From Manihot esculenta (taxonomy: Eukaryota; Streptophyta; Magnoliopsida; Malpighiales; Euphorbiaceae): a stretch of DNA of 64,000 nucleotides. Location of the stretch: contig NC_035172.2 of NCBI RefSeq assembly GCF_001659605.2, positions 34,089,342 to 34,153,341 of the forward strand, given 5' to 3'. A model generated the notes under the pieces. That model worked only from the letters and a program-made list of their open reading frames with translations, made no database searches and was not told where the DNA came from. Positions 34,710-47,400 of this stretch are shown in pieces. The position numbers were made by a program, and so were the translations under genes. How positions within the stretch are numbered: the stretch's first letter is position 1; each line of letters begins with the position of its first letter.

Positions 34710-36920
34710 GAAGAGGGAGCTTTGGTTTTACAAGTAGGCATTTTAATCATTTGAACCAGCTTTATCTTTTGCTTATATTTCAGTTATTATTGTTTTCCTT
34801 TGCCTTTTGTCCTTCAACCACTGGGACTCTCGAATTTATGTATCTGAGCCGATATGGGTTGTGAAAGAGATGTATACTTGGGTTGTTTCCCTGTAAAGTG
34901 GATGGTGGAAGCACATAGTCCCTTTTTTTAAAAGAACTTTTCAGAATAAGAAGAAAGAAGATCAGTGTATATGGTGTGAGAGAAATCCACAGACGCTTGT
35001 ATTCTTCAGGGTTGAGAATGTTTAATCAAACATTAGAAGTGCAATCCAATTGGAATTGCTCGGAGCTATCCTCTTGCCGCTGAATTCTATTTGAACCTAC
35101 CTTATATCGTGAGTATTGAGAAATTAGTATTTAGAGGTAATCAATGCTTGTTTTCGGAAAATATTTTTTTTCTCTACAAGCTATCGACCTGCAATTTTTA
35201 CAAGGTCTCCAGCAAATCTGGCACCTAAAATCATACTTCCAAGTTCTGTAAGCCATTGAAATATTTTCCATGGCACATATTTTCCTTTTCTTTTGTGTTG
35301 GAGGGTTTTCAGCCATATTCATCAAAAAGCAAGTTCAAGGATGATGATACTTATAGCTGAAAACATTTATTTAAATGAGGATATCTGTAGCTGAAACATT
35401 TATTTAATGGATGATTTTATAAAAATTTATTTTGAAAAAAAAAAACTCTTAAAACACCACAATTATAAGGTTTTTCTTCGCATAAGCTTTGGCTTTATTG
35501 AAATTGTAGTAAAATTATTTAATTTAAACTTGTGAATTTTATTCTCTAATATTTGAATTTTTTTGTTGAAGATTTCTAATGTTTGAATTACCGTAGATAA
35601 AATTAAAAGAAAAAAAAAGATGTGATTTAACTTTTTGAATATTGTAATTCATGCATAAATAAAAAATTTTATTTATTTTAAATGTTTCATTTGTAAATTT
35701 TTTGCTTGCTGATATTCTTTTTACTTTCATCTTTATGTAAAGAAGACAATGTGGCATAAAAATTTCATATATTTTTCACTTTTCTTATTCTTATCTCCAT
35801 AATTTAAAACCCTTCCTGTCCTCGAGTGCATTCCCATAATGTAATCCTGTATGAAGTGGTCCAAACTGGAGTCCATTTAGGTTTTGTAATAATCTTAAAA
35901 ATAGTGCGTAATATTTTCAGTCAGTATCTATGCTCTGTTGAGCATCTGCAAATAGCATTTATTGTTTTACCTTAATTAAAACACTGGTATTTAGTAATTA
36001 AAAAAATAAATTATGAAAAGTTATTTTTAATAATATTTAATTAACTATTATCAAAATAATTATCCACTACTAAAACGATTAATAATTACATTAATAATTA
36101 AGCCATGTGAAGTATATTAGCAATTTGAGCAATTATTAGTTATTTTAGTAGTTATTAAATATTTCACTAGCCGTTTAATCATTAGATGTTAATTGCGTTC
36201 AGGTGTTTATATAGTAATTCAAAATAAAATTTTTTTAATATAAAATAAACATTAAATTAATGGTTAAATATAAAATAACAATAAAAAATATAAATGAATA
36301 TATAAATTTAAATTAAAAAATAAAAGGATATACATATTAAAAGAAAATAATTACCGACTACTAAATATTAGATTGAGTAGTTTTTCAATACCCACTAATT
36401 TAACCATCAAGCGTTACTATAAAATAATAGTTATAAAAAATATAAATAATAAAAAATATTATTTTTACTTAATTTAAATATTAAAAATTATGCTAAATAT
36501 TATTGCTAAATAAAACATTAATATTGTCCAACAATACATTGAAAATAAAGAAAGTGAATTATAAAAAATTACTTTATATAATATTTAATTAACTATTATT
36601 TAAATAATTATTCACTATTAAACCGGTTAACGTTAAAGGTAATTAAAGCTTGCCACAAATCACTACTATTGCTAGTTGCCTAAAAGCACAAAGTCAAGCC
36701 ATAACTTCTTGATTTTAACCTTAATTTTGATTAACCTGATTCAATTAAATTTATGCGGTTTGATCATATATAACTGAAGTATTTAATTTTTTAAAAAATA
36801 TAATTTATGATTTATTTTAATTAATTATATTTGCTGTAGTCTGAATTTTAATTGAACTACTTCGGTCAAAATTGGATAGCTCCCGCCCAACCTCAAGGTT
36901 CTTGCTTATGATAACACAAC
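34710..36920. other. UBP 3' region and AT-rich intergenic DNA
   Basis: The first 200-300 bases should be the UBP 3' UTR. The rest is AT-rich with no recognisable gene and ends at the 5-bp target site ACAAC (36916-36920) of the Tat element. Confidence 0.6.
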
Positions 36921-37301
36921 TGATGATAGAGATTTAGTAAGAGAGTATATTTTTATAAGTTTGATTTGTTTGTTTCCCTTGTTTTCTGTCGTTTTGTGTT
37001 CATACTCTTCTATCATAGTTATGCTGGTCGTATGTGCATCATTTCTTATTGTCGGACGGTCATTTAATTTTATCCGATATTATTTGGATATTAATCCTGG
37101 ACATCACGAGGTTCGGTGTCTCAAGGAGCTAATGAATATTCGAGGCTAGACTCTAGATTTACGCCCGACCCGACTTGTCAAGGCAAGCCTAGGGCTTGTA
37201 CATGGAGCATGCCCATGCAATAGGTCTTAGTAGGACTAAGGCCCGACTTTCTTAGCTCGAGCTCAGACATGACCGGGGCGTCTAGGGCCCGATTGTCATC
37301 A
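36921..37301 (-). repeat. 3' LTR of the Tat element
   Basis: 381 bp, aligning along its length with 43300-43737 (shared words such as GAGCTAATGAATATTC and ACTAAGGCC) but with many substitutions and gaps. Confidence 0.8.
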
Positions 37302-38328
37302 AGTGTCCTTTACACGCTCATTAATTATTTTATGATTTATGAAGGGTAAATTTCAAGATTTCAATTATTACCATACGGTTTTAGGATATATAGTTCTGTC
37401 AAAATGTCTCCTCTTAGCTTTTAGCCATTTCAAACTTACACTCCTACTTTTACTCATTGCTCTGTCTCTTGCGCTGCTCCTGCTATCTTATTCTTTCTCT
37501 TTTCTGTAATCCTTATTTTTCAATTCGACTATGTCTTACTCCTCTCATGACTTCTATTAGGATTCCTGATGTAATGGGCTTAGTGTCCTCCATTACTCCG
37601 TCCTCCTTCTCCCACTGGAAAAGCAACTATTCTAACACCACCATCTTTAGAATTAGGGCTCCTTTTACCTAATGAACGAATTGTTCTCCCCTACCCACTG
37701 CCAGTGGGTTTGATAGATGCTCAGCAAAGGCGTAACTTGATTTTTTTCTTTAAACAACGCGACTTCGGGCTTACCTTCCCTTTTACACCTTTCCTTATTG
37801 CAATTTTCCGTCATTTTAGGGTGACTCCTCGAATGTTGTCTCCTAACTATATTGTGTTCATGTGCTATTTCGAGTCCATCTATCTATATTGGAGTTTTGC
37901 TCCTTCTATTGAGTTGTTTTTGTGCTTTTTTCTATCTTGTTAGGTCTACTCATAGGTTTTATTACTTTGGTCCCCGGGCTGGGTTGTCTATATTTGCAGG
38001 GTTACAAGGACTCAATTAAAAGTTGGATAGAAAATTTTGTGATTGTCGAGCTAAAGGAAAGCTTAGGGATTAACTAAGATATCAACCTCTCCTAGGGAGA
38101 AGTTTCTCAGGGTTGTAATGACTTCTCTAGGTTAAGCCTAATAGGCCAAATTTGCTTTCTCCGATTAACCTCTGTAAAGAAGAAATATGACGTCGAGAAG
38201 TGCATGTTTATGTCTAACCTGCGAGACTGCTGGGAAGCTAGTATTCTTTTTTTGTTTTTTTCTTTTTATGCTTTTCTTTTGTTGTTTTGAGCTCTGACTG
38301 AACTGATATTTCTTTTTCAGCTTCTGCC

Positions 38329-39280
38329 ATGCCAATGGGTTCTATCAAGCTTCCTAAGAACTTCACTCTGTCCCGAAAGAGCATGAAGGCAACTCTGGCT
38401 ACCTTTAAGGCCAATAAGGCAGTAGCTGATGTGACCAGGGAGGTTTCCAGGCTGCAGATCCTACATCTTCAGCTCGTCGCTCTGCTCTTGCCCCCGTACC
38501 TTCTCTAGCTTTGGTGTCGGTGTCGGGAGGCTCTCATTCCTCGACATTTAGGACGTCGATCCCTCTTAACGTGTCAGCTTCTTTCAAGGCTCCTCCTACT
38601 TCAAAAGACATTCCTAAGGAGTCTATCGCGATCAGCAAGTCAGTTGAGGGCAACTCGGAAGAGGGCATCGGGACTGGTCCCTTAGATGTCCCACCTATTC
38701 AAGTCGTGGGTGCTATCACAATCAAAGGCAGGTTGCTAAACGTGTCCGGACCTCAAAACCTATAGAGACAGCCCGTTCCCCTCCCATTGATAAGGGGGAA
38801 AAGGCAGTAGACCACTTACTGTCTATCCTAGACAATGAGCTATTGAACGCTGCCGAGGTGACTATTGAGTCTACGCCAACCTCTGTGGCCGGGATGCTGT
38901 GTGAGAGGATATTTGGGAGGGTCCCAAATGCTTTTGATCCCAACTTTCTGGCCCTTGTCAGCCATCTGGCCTGTGCTACCAAATAGCAGGCGGTCTTCAG
39001 CTCGCGTTCCCTAGAGAATTTTAGGGACAGTCTGAGGGAAATGTTCCTCATTGTAGGCTATTTGTCCTTCTTGAAAGTGTTTTTGATCTTCCAGCTTTCT
39101 TAACTTTACTTTTTCTTTTCTGTGGCAGGCTTTGGCATGTTTATGGAGATTGATGCCCATAACCAGTGTCTTCGGAGCTCGATGGACCAACGCATTGCTG
39201 AGGCACGCCGGGACAAGAATTTGGTTGCCACTGGTGAGGCTCATGGGCACATTATCGAGTTCCAAGGGTAAATCAAAGAC
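38329..39280 (+). pseudogene. Antisense ORF remnant of the Tat element
   Basis: A plus-strand coding-like stretch, opposite to gag. It begins MPMGSIKLPKNFTLSRKSMK at 38329, right after an acceptor-like TTTTTCAG. It passes through Ser/Pro-rich text, then LLSILDNELLNAAEVTIEST and FDPNFLALVSHLACAT, and is broken by stops (for example TAG near 38984) and frame changes. A likely intron ends at CAG|GCTTTGGC near 39129. The last part (SSMDQRIAEARRDKNLVATG) looks coiled-coil and is cut by the solo LTR at 39286. Extra antisense ORFs between pol and 3' LTR are known in Tat elements. Function is unknown. Confidence 0.55.
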
Positions 39281-39285
39281 CTCAC

Positions 39286-41464
39286 TGTAACGACCCGGAA
39301 ATCAGACCGCTATCGGCGCTAGGATTCAGATCAACTTAAGGTCGTCGGAACCCATAGCAAGCCTAACATACTTCCTGTGTACCTGCTAAATCCCATACAT
39401 GATCATACATTTCCATAAAAACTTTAAAATTTTCATATACCAAGCTTGACCTGTGCATGCACCATAACTATAAATATAAAACCCCATACTAGAGCCCTCA
39501 TCAAATGCTCTAGTTGGGTCCACATTTCATATATCAAGCTTGGTTCATCAGATAACATCATTAAAAACATTACATACAGATCATGTATAGAAGGGATTAC
39601 CACTACTACTAGGGCCAAGCACAATACTAATCCATAAAATATCACTCTACTTTACATTACGATACATTATTTTACATTACATGTCCACTACTAATCTATT
39701 ACATAGACTATACCATAACTTTGCTGACTTTCCCATAGCTACGTCTGCTCCTGCAAACCTGGGGGTTAGGGGAGAGGGGTGAGCTACAAAAGCCCAGTGA
39801 GCGGAACAGTAAAAACAGTTCATTAAACATATGCTCTCATGAAATGCATCACATCACAAACAATTCACATCACGGATGGACTGACCCAAAAATCCCTCTA
39901 CTCTGTGCCCGGCCCTCGGTGGAGCTCCTCAGGACTTCTATTACATAACATAAGCTCTGTGCCAGGGGCGTAGTGCAGGCCACACCTGGTCTTTCCTGTA
40001 CTCTGTGCCAGGGGCGTAAAATGGCAGCCCTGGTCTTTCATTACATAACATAATATCTAGAGGGCAAATGGGTTGTCCTGTTGTCCATCCACATCAACAA
40101 TAAATAATGCAATGCGTCATATTCGTGAATTCTAATGCAAACAACCTATTACATATCATGATGAATAAACATGCTCAAAACATTTGATTTCTCGAAATAA
40201 AAGATTAGTTTAGTTCTACTCACCTTTGGCTGACTCTGAACTAACTCTGAAGCAGCTATCTCACTGTTGAACACCTCGGTTCCTCAGGTCCGATCCTACA
40301 CAGGTGGACTCAAATGAGGGATCAAACATACTCTAACATGACTCTAAACATCTCCCCAAAAATCCCCCTAAAACATCATGAAACATGCATGCAAAATAAG
40401 CAAAGGAAGGCTGGGCAGGGGACTTTCGGCGGCAGATTCAGCGGCCGAAGGTCCCTCCAGATCCGAAAGTCAGGCACTTTCGGGGGCAGGTTTGGCGGCC
40501 GAAACTCCCTCCAGATCCGAAAGTCACTAACCTTTGAGGGTAGGTTCGGCAGTCGAAACTTCCCTCCAGAGCCGAAAGTCTAACTTTCGGGGGCGAGTTT
40601 AGGCGGCCTAAAGCTGCCTCCACAGGCAGGTTCTGTGGCCAAACATGGCTTCGGCAGCCGAACCTGGGTTCTCCAAAAAAGGCAGAACCCGATTCGCCTC
40701 TCTCATCTAGCCTTCCAAAAACCTCACAACATGCATTCAACTATTCCAAAACATGCATAAACACTTATTCAAGCATATAGGGGCATAAAACTAGCCTAAA
40801 TCCCAACAAACAACAACATATCATCACATTTCTCATTAAACTAACATAAACCCTAACATTTTACACCTACTCTAAACATCAACTAATCTAAACATGCATT
40901 TCTACCCCATAACTCCTCATAAAACTTGTTTAAAACATGGGATAAGCTAAAGATCTACCATTACCTCTTGAAGATCGAGAGGGGAGGCAACTTGAACTCA
41001 GAGAAATGGAGGAAGAGAGCTCCGGGGTCTCCAAACTTCAAATCTTAATCTTAGCTCCAAAAATCTACAAAACCAAGTTAAATAACTCATAAAAACATGA
41101 GAGACTTGAAGGAAGAACACAAGATCGACAAGGGAGGTCAGAGACTCACCTTGGCCGGAAATGGGGAGAGAAAACTCGCCCATTTCGGACAGGGGACCCC
41201 TTTATAGGTGGCTGATCAGGCCACTTTCGAGGGCCTAACGTGCCTCCGCATGCATCCCATGTTCGGCGGCCGAACCTGGGCCCTTCCTTTATTCTCTTTC
41301 TTTCTTTTCTATAAAACTTTTACTCAATTTCTTTCTTCATAAAAACCATAAAATACATGAAAATATTTTATAAAAATATGATTTTACCCTTCTAGAGGTT
41401 TTCGACATCCGAGATTCCACCGGACGGTAGGAATTCTGATACCGGAGTCTAGCCGGGTATTACA
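39286..41464 (-). repeat. Solo LTR of a Tekay-family gypsy element
   Basis: 2179 bp. On the minus strand it runs TGTAATACCCGG...GGGTCGTTACA, the same family as the intact element's 2241-bp LTRs but clearly diverged. It retains eroded palindromes, with exact copies at 40650-40662 and 41262-41274, and the ACAGAGT/CCAGG repeats. No internal element sequence or second LTR is adjacent. The flanks do not match (CTCAC at left, CCAAT at right), so the usual 5-bp duplication is missing. Confidence 0.88.
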
Positions 41465-41604
41465 CCAATCTCTCCTACAATCATGTTGATTGTTCCATTG
41501 GAGTCGTCATTTATTGGTAGCCCGATCCGTCTCCTGGGCCTTTCTCCCGCCGTACCTTGTTGTTATCTCTGGCCTTCTAGCTTCTTCACAAAATTTCAAA
41601 GATG

Positions 41605-41790
41605 GCCTCTCTTAATTAGCCTTTCTATCTCGTTTATTAACTGATAGCAATTGTTTGTGTCATGGTCGTGTGTTCTGTGGTATTGGCAATATCTATCTGG
41701 GCCTCTCTTAATTATCCTTTCTATCTCATTTATTAACTGATAGCAATTGTTTGTGTCATGGTCTTGTGTTTTGTGGCAATATTTATCCGG
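41605..41790 (-). repeat. In-frame tandem duplication of the Tat gag zinc knuckle
   Basis: Two adjacent units of 96 bp (41605-41700) and 90 bp (41701-41790), nearly the same apart from a 6-bp gap and a few substitutions. On the minus strand each encodes a knuckle like YCQYHRTHDHDTNNCYQL. Both lengths are multiples of three. Confidence 0.8.
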
Positions 41791-42071
41791 GTCCCTCTTG
41801 CTTGCTTCTGCTTTTATAGGCTTGGGCTATTGCACAAAATCTTTGTCCTAGACTGCTATAAGCACTTCAGCTCTAGACATATTCAAGGGAGTGATTTCAG
41901 CAGGAAGCCAGGGTTGATAAGGTCTCTGTTCTTTTCTTTCCTAACGGTGTTTGTTCAATGCCTCTGGTCCTCGGTCCTATCTCCTGTCTGACCTGTCTGG
42001 TCTCTTGTCCTCCCCAACCTTCCTCTTTCTCTGTCATCTTTAGCAAATCAGCTAGTCATCAAGGCGTCATC

Positions 42072-42959
42072 CTACCTTATGTACTTCCTTTCCCTTTTCA
42101 TTAGCTTTGACAAGGTAGTAGGGGGCTTTCTGCACAGCGACCCAAAGAACTCCAGGGAGGTTGTGCCTTTCTGTATGACTTCTACTGCCTTTCCCTCGTC
42201 CAGCTCAGGTATCTGCAAAGTCTCAGAGCTGAATCTATCCACATATTCTCTCATGGATTCATTCCTCCTCTGTTGCATAGTTTCTAAGTAGCTCATTTTT
42301 CTTTCTGCAGGAACTCCAGCAATGAATCTACTGATGAATACATTGTTCAGGTCTATGAAGTTCTTGATGCTCCCTAGCTCCAAGCTGTTAAACCATGTCG
42401 GGGCTAGTCTCGTTAACGTGGTGGGGAAGACTTTACACATCAAGGCGTTCAAATGAGTCTGCAACTCCATGAATATTTTATAGTTTAAGACATGCTTTCG
42501 GGGGTTTTCTGTCTCGTCATAGGTTGCCATAGTTGGTATCATGAACTTCTTTAATATGGTTTCTTGTTGAGCCCGTTTCACAAACGGCGATGAGGTTGGT
42601 AATAAGGGATTGTTGTTGTCTCGTGCTCTCAATTCTATCAGTAGTTGCTCTTTCAATCTTTCTAACTTTTGGTCTACATCTGCCTCCTCCCTTCTGAGCC
42701 TCTTCTCTAGGCGGTAGTTTCTTTCTAGTTCTTCACTCCCCAACCTTTCTGCCATATCAAAAGAGGAGCTCTCAACCCCATCATTCTCAATAAGCTCCCT
42801 CACTATCCTGCCTCTAACTCGGGCTATCAGCTCATTCCTCCGATTGGCTTCTCCGACTCCATCGTCTATCCTTCTACTGCTATGTTGAGGGATTTGATAG
42901 TTCAATGTGGGTTGGGGTTCATTGGTGTTGAGCTCCTCGGCTACAGGTGGTATGCTCAA
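42072..42959 (-). pseudogene. Tat-lineage gag (broken)
   Basis: 295 codons are open from the ATG at 42959. The N-terminal part is Arg/Glu-rich and coiled-coil (RLRREEADVDQKLERLKEQL). It enters a retrotransposon gag domain with FISRFIAGVPAERK and RRNESMREYVDRF, then PELDEGKAVEVIQKGTTS. The frame stops at TAG (42074-42072), where related gags normally read through a Gln codon, so this looks like a nonsense change. Zinc-knuckle coding sequence persists further left at 41605-41790. Gag forms the particle that packages the element's RNA. This copy cannot make a full gag. Confidence 0.85.
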
Positions 42960-43290
42960 CGGGGCACTGAGCCCTCTCTACTGTAACATTTGGCCTAATT
43001 AGTGGGTAGTATTTTGTAACTGGAGAACCATATTTTGCAGTTCTTGGTCAGATAGGGTAGTTCGGGGCATGATCCCGACTGAGCTTGGTGAGGGGTTAAA
43101 TAACATGGGTGGCTGATTTACTAGAGCGGTTGAGCTAGAAAATGAGAACTGTGGACCTTCCTAAGTTGAGTTTAGGTCATTTGGGGTGTTTCCGGTATGG
43201 TTTTTATCATGGTTGCCCATGTGGATCTCAGTGGGTGAAATGAGGATGAGAACTACGATGACGATAAGATCTCCTTCGTTTCCACATATA

Positions 43291-43299
43291 GGCGCCAAT
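43291..43299 (-). other. Partial primer-binding site of the Tat element
   Basis: On the minus strand the LTR end is followed by ATTGGCGCC. TGGCGCC matches the last bases of tRNAs such as tRNA-Asp; the bases after it do not extend the match, so the site is partial or decayed. Confidence 0.5.
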
Positions 43300-43737
43300 T
43301 GATGATAAAAATCCAGTAAGGGTTAGGCTTAAAGTATATTTTTGTAAGCTTGGTTTGTCTCTCTCCCTCGTTTCCTTTTATTTCTTTTCTCTTTTGTCTT
43401 CTAGTGACATGTGACCGTCGTCCTGCGCTCGTACCCTCTTATCATAATCACGCTGGCCATACGTATAGATGTACTACGTTATTTTCTACCGTCAAATGGC
43501 CATTTAATTCTATCTAGCATCATTTGGACATGATTCCGAGTATCACAAGGTTTATTGTCTCATGAGCTAATGAATATTCAAGACCAAGCCCCTCATGTGC
43601 ATGTTCGCGTCCGGTTCGTCAAAATAAATCTAAGGCTTATACATAGAGCAGGTCATACATTGAACCCTAGTAGAACTAAGGCCGACTTTCCAACGCAGAC
43701 TCAATCATGGCCGGAGCGTCAAGGCCCGTCTTCATCA
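43300..43737 (-). repeat. 5' LTR of the Tat element
   Basis: 438 bp, TGATGATA...TCATCA in plus orientation, followed by ACAAC. It aligns with 36921-37301. Confidence 0.8.
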
Positions 43738-43742
43738 ACAAC

Positions 43743-44413
43743 GAACCAATAAGTACCCTCGAGCTAAGAGTATTGGTAATTGATTGCTGCGCAGTCTTTC
43801 CTAGATCTAGCCTATAATATGAAAATTTTTACAATAAGACCATAGTTATAAAATGAATTTACCATTGCCATGAATTATGATGAGTTTTATTTAGTTCACA
43901 CTATAATTGAAAATCAATATCATTCAAATAATTTTTCAAATAATATCTTAAAAAGTATGAACCTCACTTTTCATCATTATTTTTTGTATTATTACTATTA
44001 TTGTAAATCTCACCATTGCTATGTCTTAATTTCACATAGGCTGGAGTATTTTCCTTAATTGCATCATTCGACTTGAATATGATTTCGAGTTTCGAATCTC
44101 CCGCTTCACTCATTCTTTTTCTATATAAAAAATAAAAAAATAAAAAAAACAAGAAAAAAAAAAAAGAAAAGAGAAGATGCAAATTAACATAATAATGCCT
44201 AAATTATTAATTTGGACATTGGTACAAGGTGCAAAGCGAAGTATGGTATGATAATACACGACGCTGCAAACAGTTAAGAAACAAGTCAATATGGCTTCAA
44301 TTGCTATCATTTGAAACAATTCCTAAACTGCTTTAGCTAATATTATATCAATAAGGGGATTTACAGATAAATCTTAGGATAGCCGAAGAGAACGTAATGA
44401 ACCATAGATTGGC
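43743..44413. other. Spacer before the CAMTA 3' end
   Basis: AT-rich, with an A-rich run near 44120-44175. The last part should be the CAMTA 3' UTR. No gene is seen. Confidence 0.55.
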
Positions 44414-47400
44414 TCAGGAAGCTGCAGGCATGAAAGTGTCATCATCAAATAATGCTTCAACATCAATCAAGTCGTCGAACTCGGCTGTTGCTTCAGAATT
44501 GTTAATTTGATCACCCACTAGCTGCAAAACCGATTAAGAGATAAAACTGAAAAATAACTTTTAAAATGATGAAATTCGTTGGATCCATGTATTAAAAATA
44601 AAAATAAACAATTCATAAATTATTAAATACAAATTAATCATACATTATAAAAATTATTATAATAAAATTAACTAAATTTTAATCTATATTATTTTCAAAA
44701 AAAATCTAAAATTTTTCAACTAAATCGAACTGGTCATTGAGTGTGATGCTAAAGCTGCCACCTTTCTTGTATACTCTGGTTGCAATGAGAAACTAGCTGT
44801 TCGAATCGAGCCTTACAAGGCCCCCCTACCAACACCCACAATAATTTTCTTGATGAATCACGTAAATTTTGTCTTGTCTCTGATTTATTTTATTTTATTA
44901 TATTTATTTTATCATGTGCCATATTTTATTCGTACCAAATAAATATATTTCGGTTTCACCTCAACAAACTATCAGTAGATATTTGGGGAAAGTGGGAGCA
45001 GAATCCAACCCCGATTGCTAAGCGATTCCCATAAGTGTCTTACCAGCCCATTTAGTAAGTGAGAGACACCCCATAAATGAATCTTTACCAAAAAGTAATT
45101 TATCAAGCACATCTGATTAACAAAAATAACCAGCAGAGTATAGGAATAAAGTAATATGTCTATTACCTTAGTTTCCTGAATCTCAGTAACCACATTTAGC
45201 AGCCGGCGATATTGATCTCTTGCCTCAGGATACTGGTGCATGGATTTCACCCTCGCAAGAGCAATCTGTGATCTTGCTTCTGTTTGTTTTCTGCCTTCTT
45301 TAAAGAAATCATAGTCATCCTCCTTTGGTGATCTATCCTGCATACTGGGACCCCCAATAAGTGCTTCTGATTTGAATCCACGCAAACCACTTCCTTTTCG
45401 TCTCCAACGCAAGATAACTTTCTCCACAATCCCCACAGACCATACTATCTTTCTATAGTTTTTCCTAACCTGGTGGCCTCTTACATGAGCCTTTCACCAA
45501 AGAAGGCAAGGATTAGAATTCAAACATTGGCCTTGATTTAGGAAAAACTTTTTGGAGAGCATATAAATGTAGAGAAAATAGTAGCACTAAGATTATGTGA
45601 TTATATGGATATTAATGAAAGCAATGCACCTGAATTTTAACAATTCGCTGCCGGATTATTAAAAATTCCTTTCTACCCTTCCAACTGCGGAACTTGTTTT
45701 GAATCCTTGTTGCAGCAGCATGCACGGGCTCATCATGTTGTCCAGACTTGAGTGCCTTAGACGCAATAAATGAAAGAGCATGCTCATGTGGCATTCCATA
45801 TTTATCATCACCAAACTCTTTTAACTGCTTCTTTTGGAAGGATTGTACCCTGAAGACTTGGTGGATACGAGCAGCAGCTTGAGTAGCATTATAGACAGCA
45901 GCTAATGAGTCCTTTAAGGAAAGTCCATATGGTAAGTCTCCATCACTATTTACAGATGTGCTATGCTCTGGAACTATCTGCCCTGCTTTTGCCTCAGGAA
46001 CTCCTGCCACATCACCATCCTGCTTATCCAGATTAAGAGAAAAAAGGTGGGCGCTCAAAGCAGATTCTGCCAGATAACCAGCAATTCCTTTGTGTCCATT
46101 AGCAGAAGCTAGGTCAGCAGGTGTTCTGGCTGTAGGATATTTAGGAGTTGGATCTGTTAATGCTCCAGGAGCTGCACCAAGAAAGACAAGGGACGCAACT
46201 GTGCGCTCTCTGATATTCAAGCAAAACAAAAGAACAAGAAATGTACAATTTGAATGAGCATTTTTAAAAGGTATAATCAACAAGAAAATTCCAAGGTCTG
46301 CCACTTTGCTAAAGAAGTTTGATCCCCAAAAGTAAAGTTCAACTATGGAGTCACAAAGATGTAGAACTCACAGAATTCGTTTCCAATCCTCTTTAACACT
46401 CTATTTCTATAAACCAGATTATAAACTTCTACTAGCATATAGCATGCCTTTTCAACATGTTTTTAATTCAATATCCTAACGACATGGAAAAAAAAAAAAA
46501 AAAAAAAAAAAATCCTTTTCTCCCCTGTGATGTTTATTACCAAGCTAAACATTTTTCCAAGCAGCTGCTTTTCAATATCTACTGGTTTGGTTTGCAGCAT
46601 CCTCTTTCCTTTCATCAAGTATTCTTATGCTAATACAATATCATACTCAAAGCTGAAACCCAACCTGCAATATGAAGTGTGTTATGCAGTGATCCAACAC
46701 AAGGAAAAGAATCATAACTTACCTGCCACAAGATGCTGCCCAGTGAAGTGCAGTCCATCCATTTATGTCCCGGAAATTGACACTTACACCTGCAACTATT
46801 GTGGGTTCAAGGGCCCAGTCATAGCCCAGAGCAGCGGCCAAATGTAGTACTCCCTGACCGCCTTCATCTAATACACTAGGGCCCTTTCCACCTTCAGCTG
46901 CTTTTTGCAAAAGCCAAACATGTAACCTGTCTTTGAGTAGCTTTTGAAGAAGTTCCTCCTTTACTTTCTCCAAGGAAACTCCAGCTTCCGAAGTAAGCTT
47001 TAACATTTTATTCCATTCTTCCTCATTGTGCACTTTCAGAAGTGAACTAATTTTATTGCTTAATTGAGTATTTTCAACTATATTGCTGGTGTTGCATTTT
47101 GGAAGAGAAAGAGAGTTAAGAGACAATAATTTTCCAAACCGCATTACACTAGAGCTGCTGCTGTAACTATCAATAATATTCACATCTTGACTGAGTCGGT
47201 ATTCAAATTCACGCACTTCACTACATGCCACTCTATCTGAACATGTAACATAAAAAGGAACCATGCCAGCCTTATTTAAAGGAGTCTGACAACGGAGAAC
47301 ACCATCAGCTATAACCTCTGCTTGAACTTCAACTTCCCCAAACATACATGACCATTTACAATTTTCTACTTCTTCTGGAGTCTTCAAGAATCTTCCCGTG

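Larger units (their letters stand above)
36921..43737 (-). mobile_element. Old Tat-lineage Ty3/gypsy element, lacking pol
   Basis: Diverged direct LTRs (36921-37301 and 43300-43737) share the ends TGATGAT...TCATCA. They are flanked by the exact duplication ACAAC (36916-36920 and 43738-43742). gag is near the right LTR and on the minus strand, so the element reads leftward. An opposite-strand ORF lies near the left LTR, an arrangement known in Tat-lineage elements. Protease, RT, RNase H and integrase motifs are absent. At the place where they should be sits a solo LTR of another family (39286-41464). The LTR divergence and multiple stops show age. Confidence 0.85.

Noticed and set aside
37457..37943. 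Two open frames in the left part of the Tat element
   Set aside because: Hydrophobic low-complexity translations in the untranslated region next to the 3' LTR; not coding-like.
39433..39645. Open frames on both strands within the solo LTR
   Set aside because: They lie wholly inside LTR sequence and have no protein similarity that I recognise.
46488..46512. A-run as the tail of a retrotransposed copy
   Set aside because: No RNA-derived sequence or target duplication is next to it; a simple homopolymer in an intron is enough.
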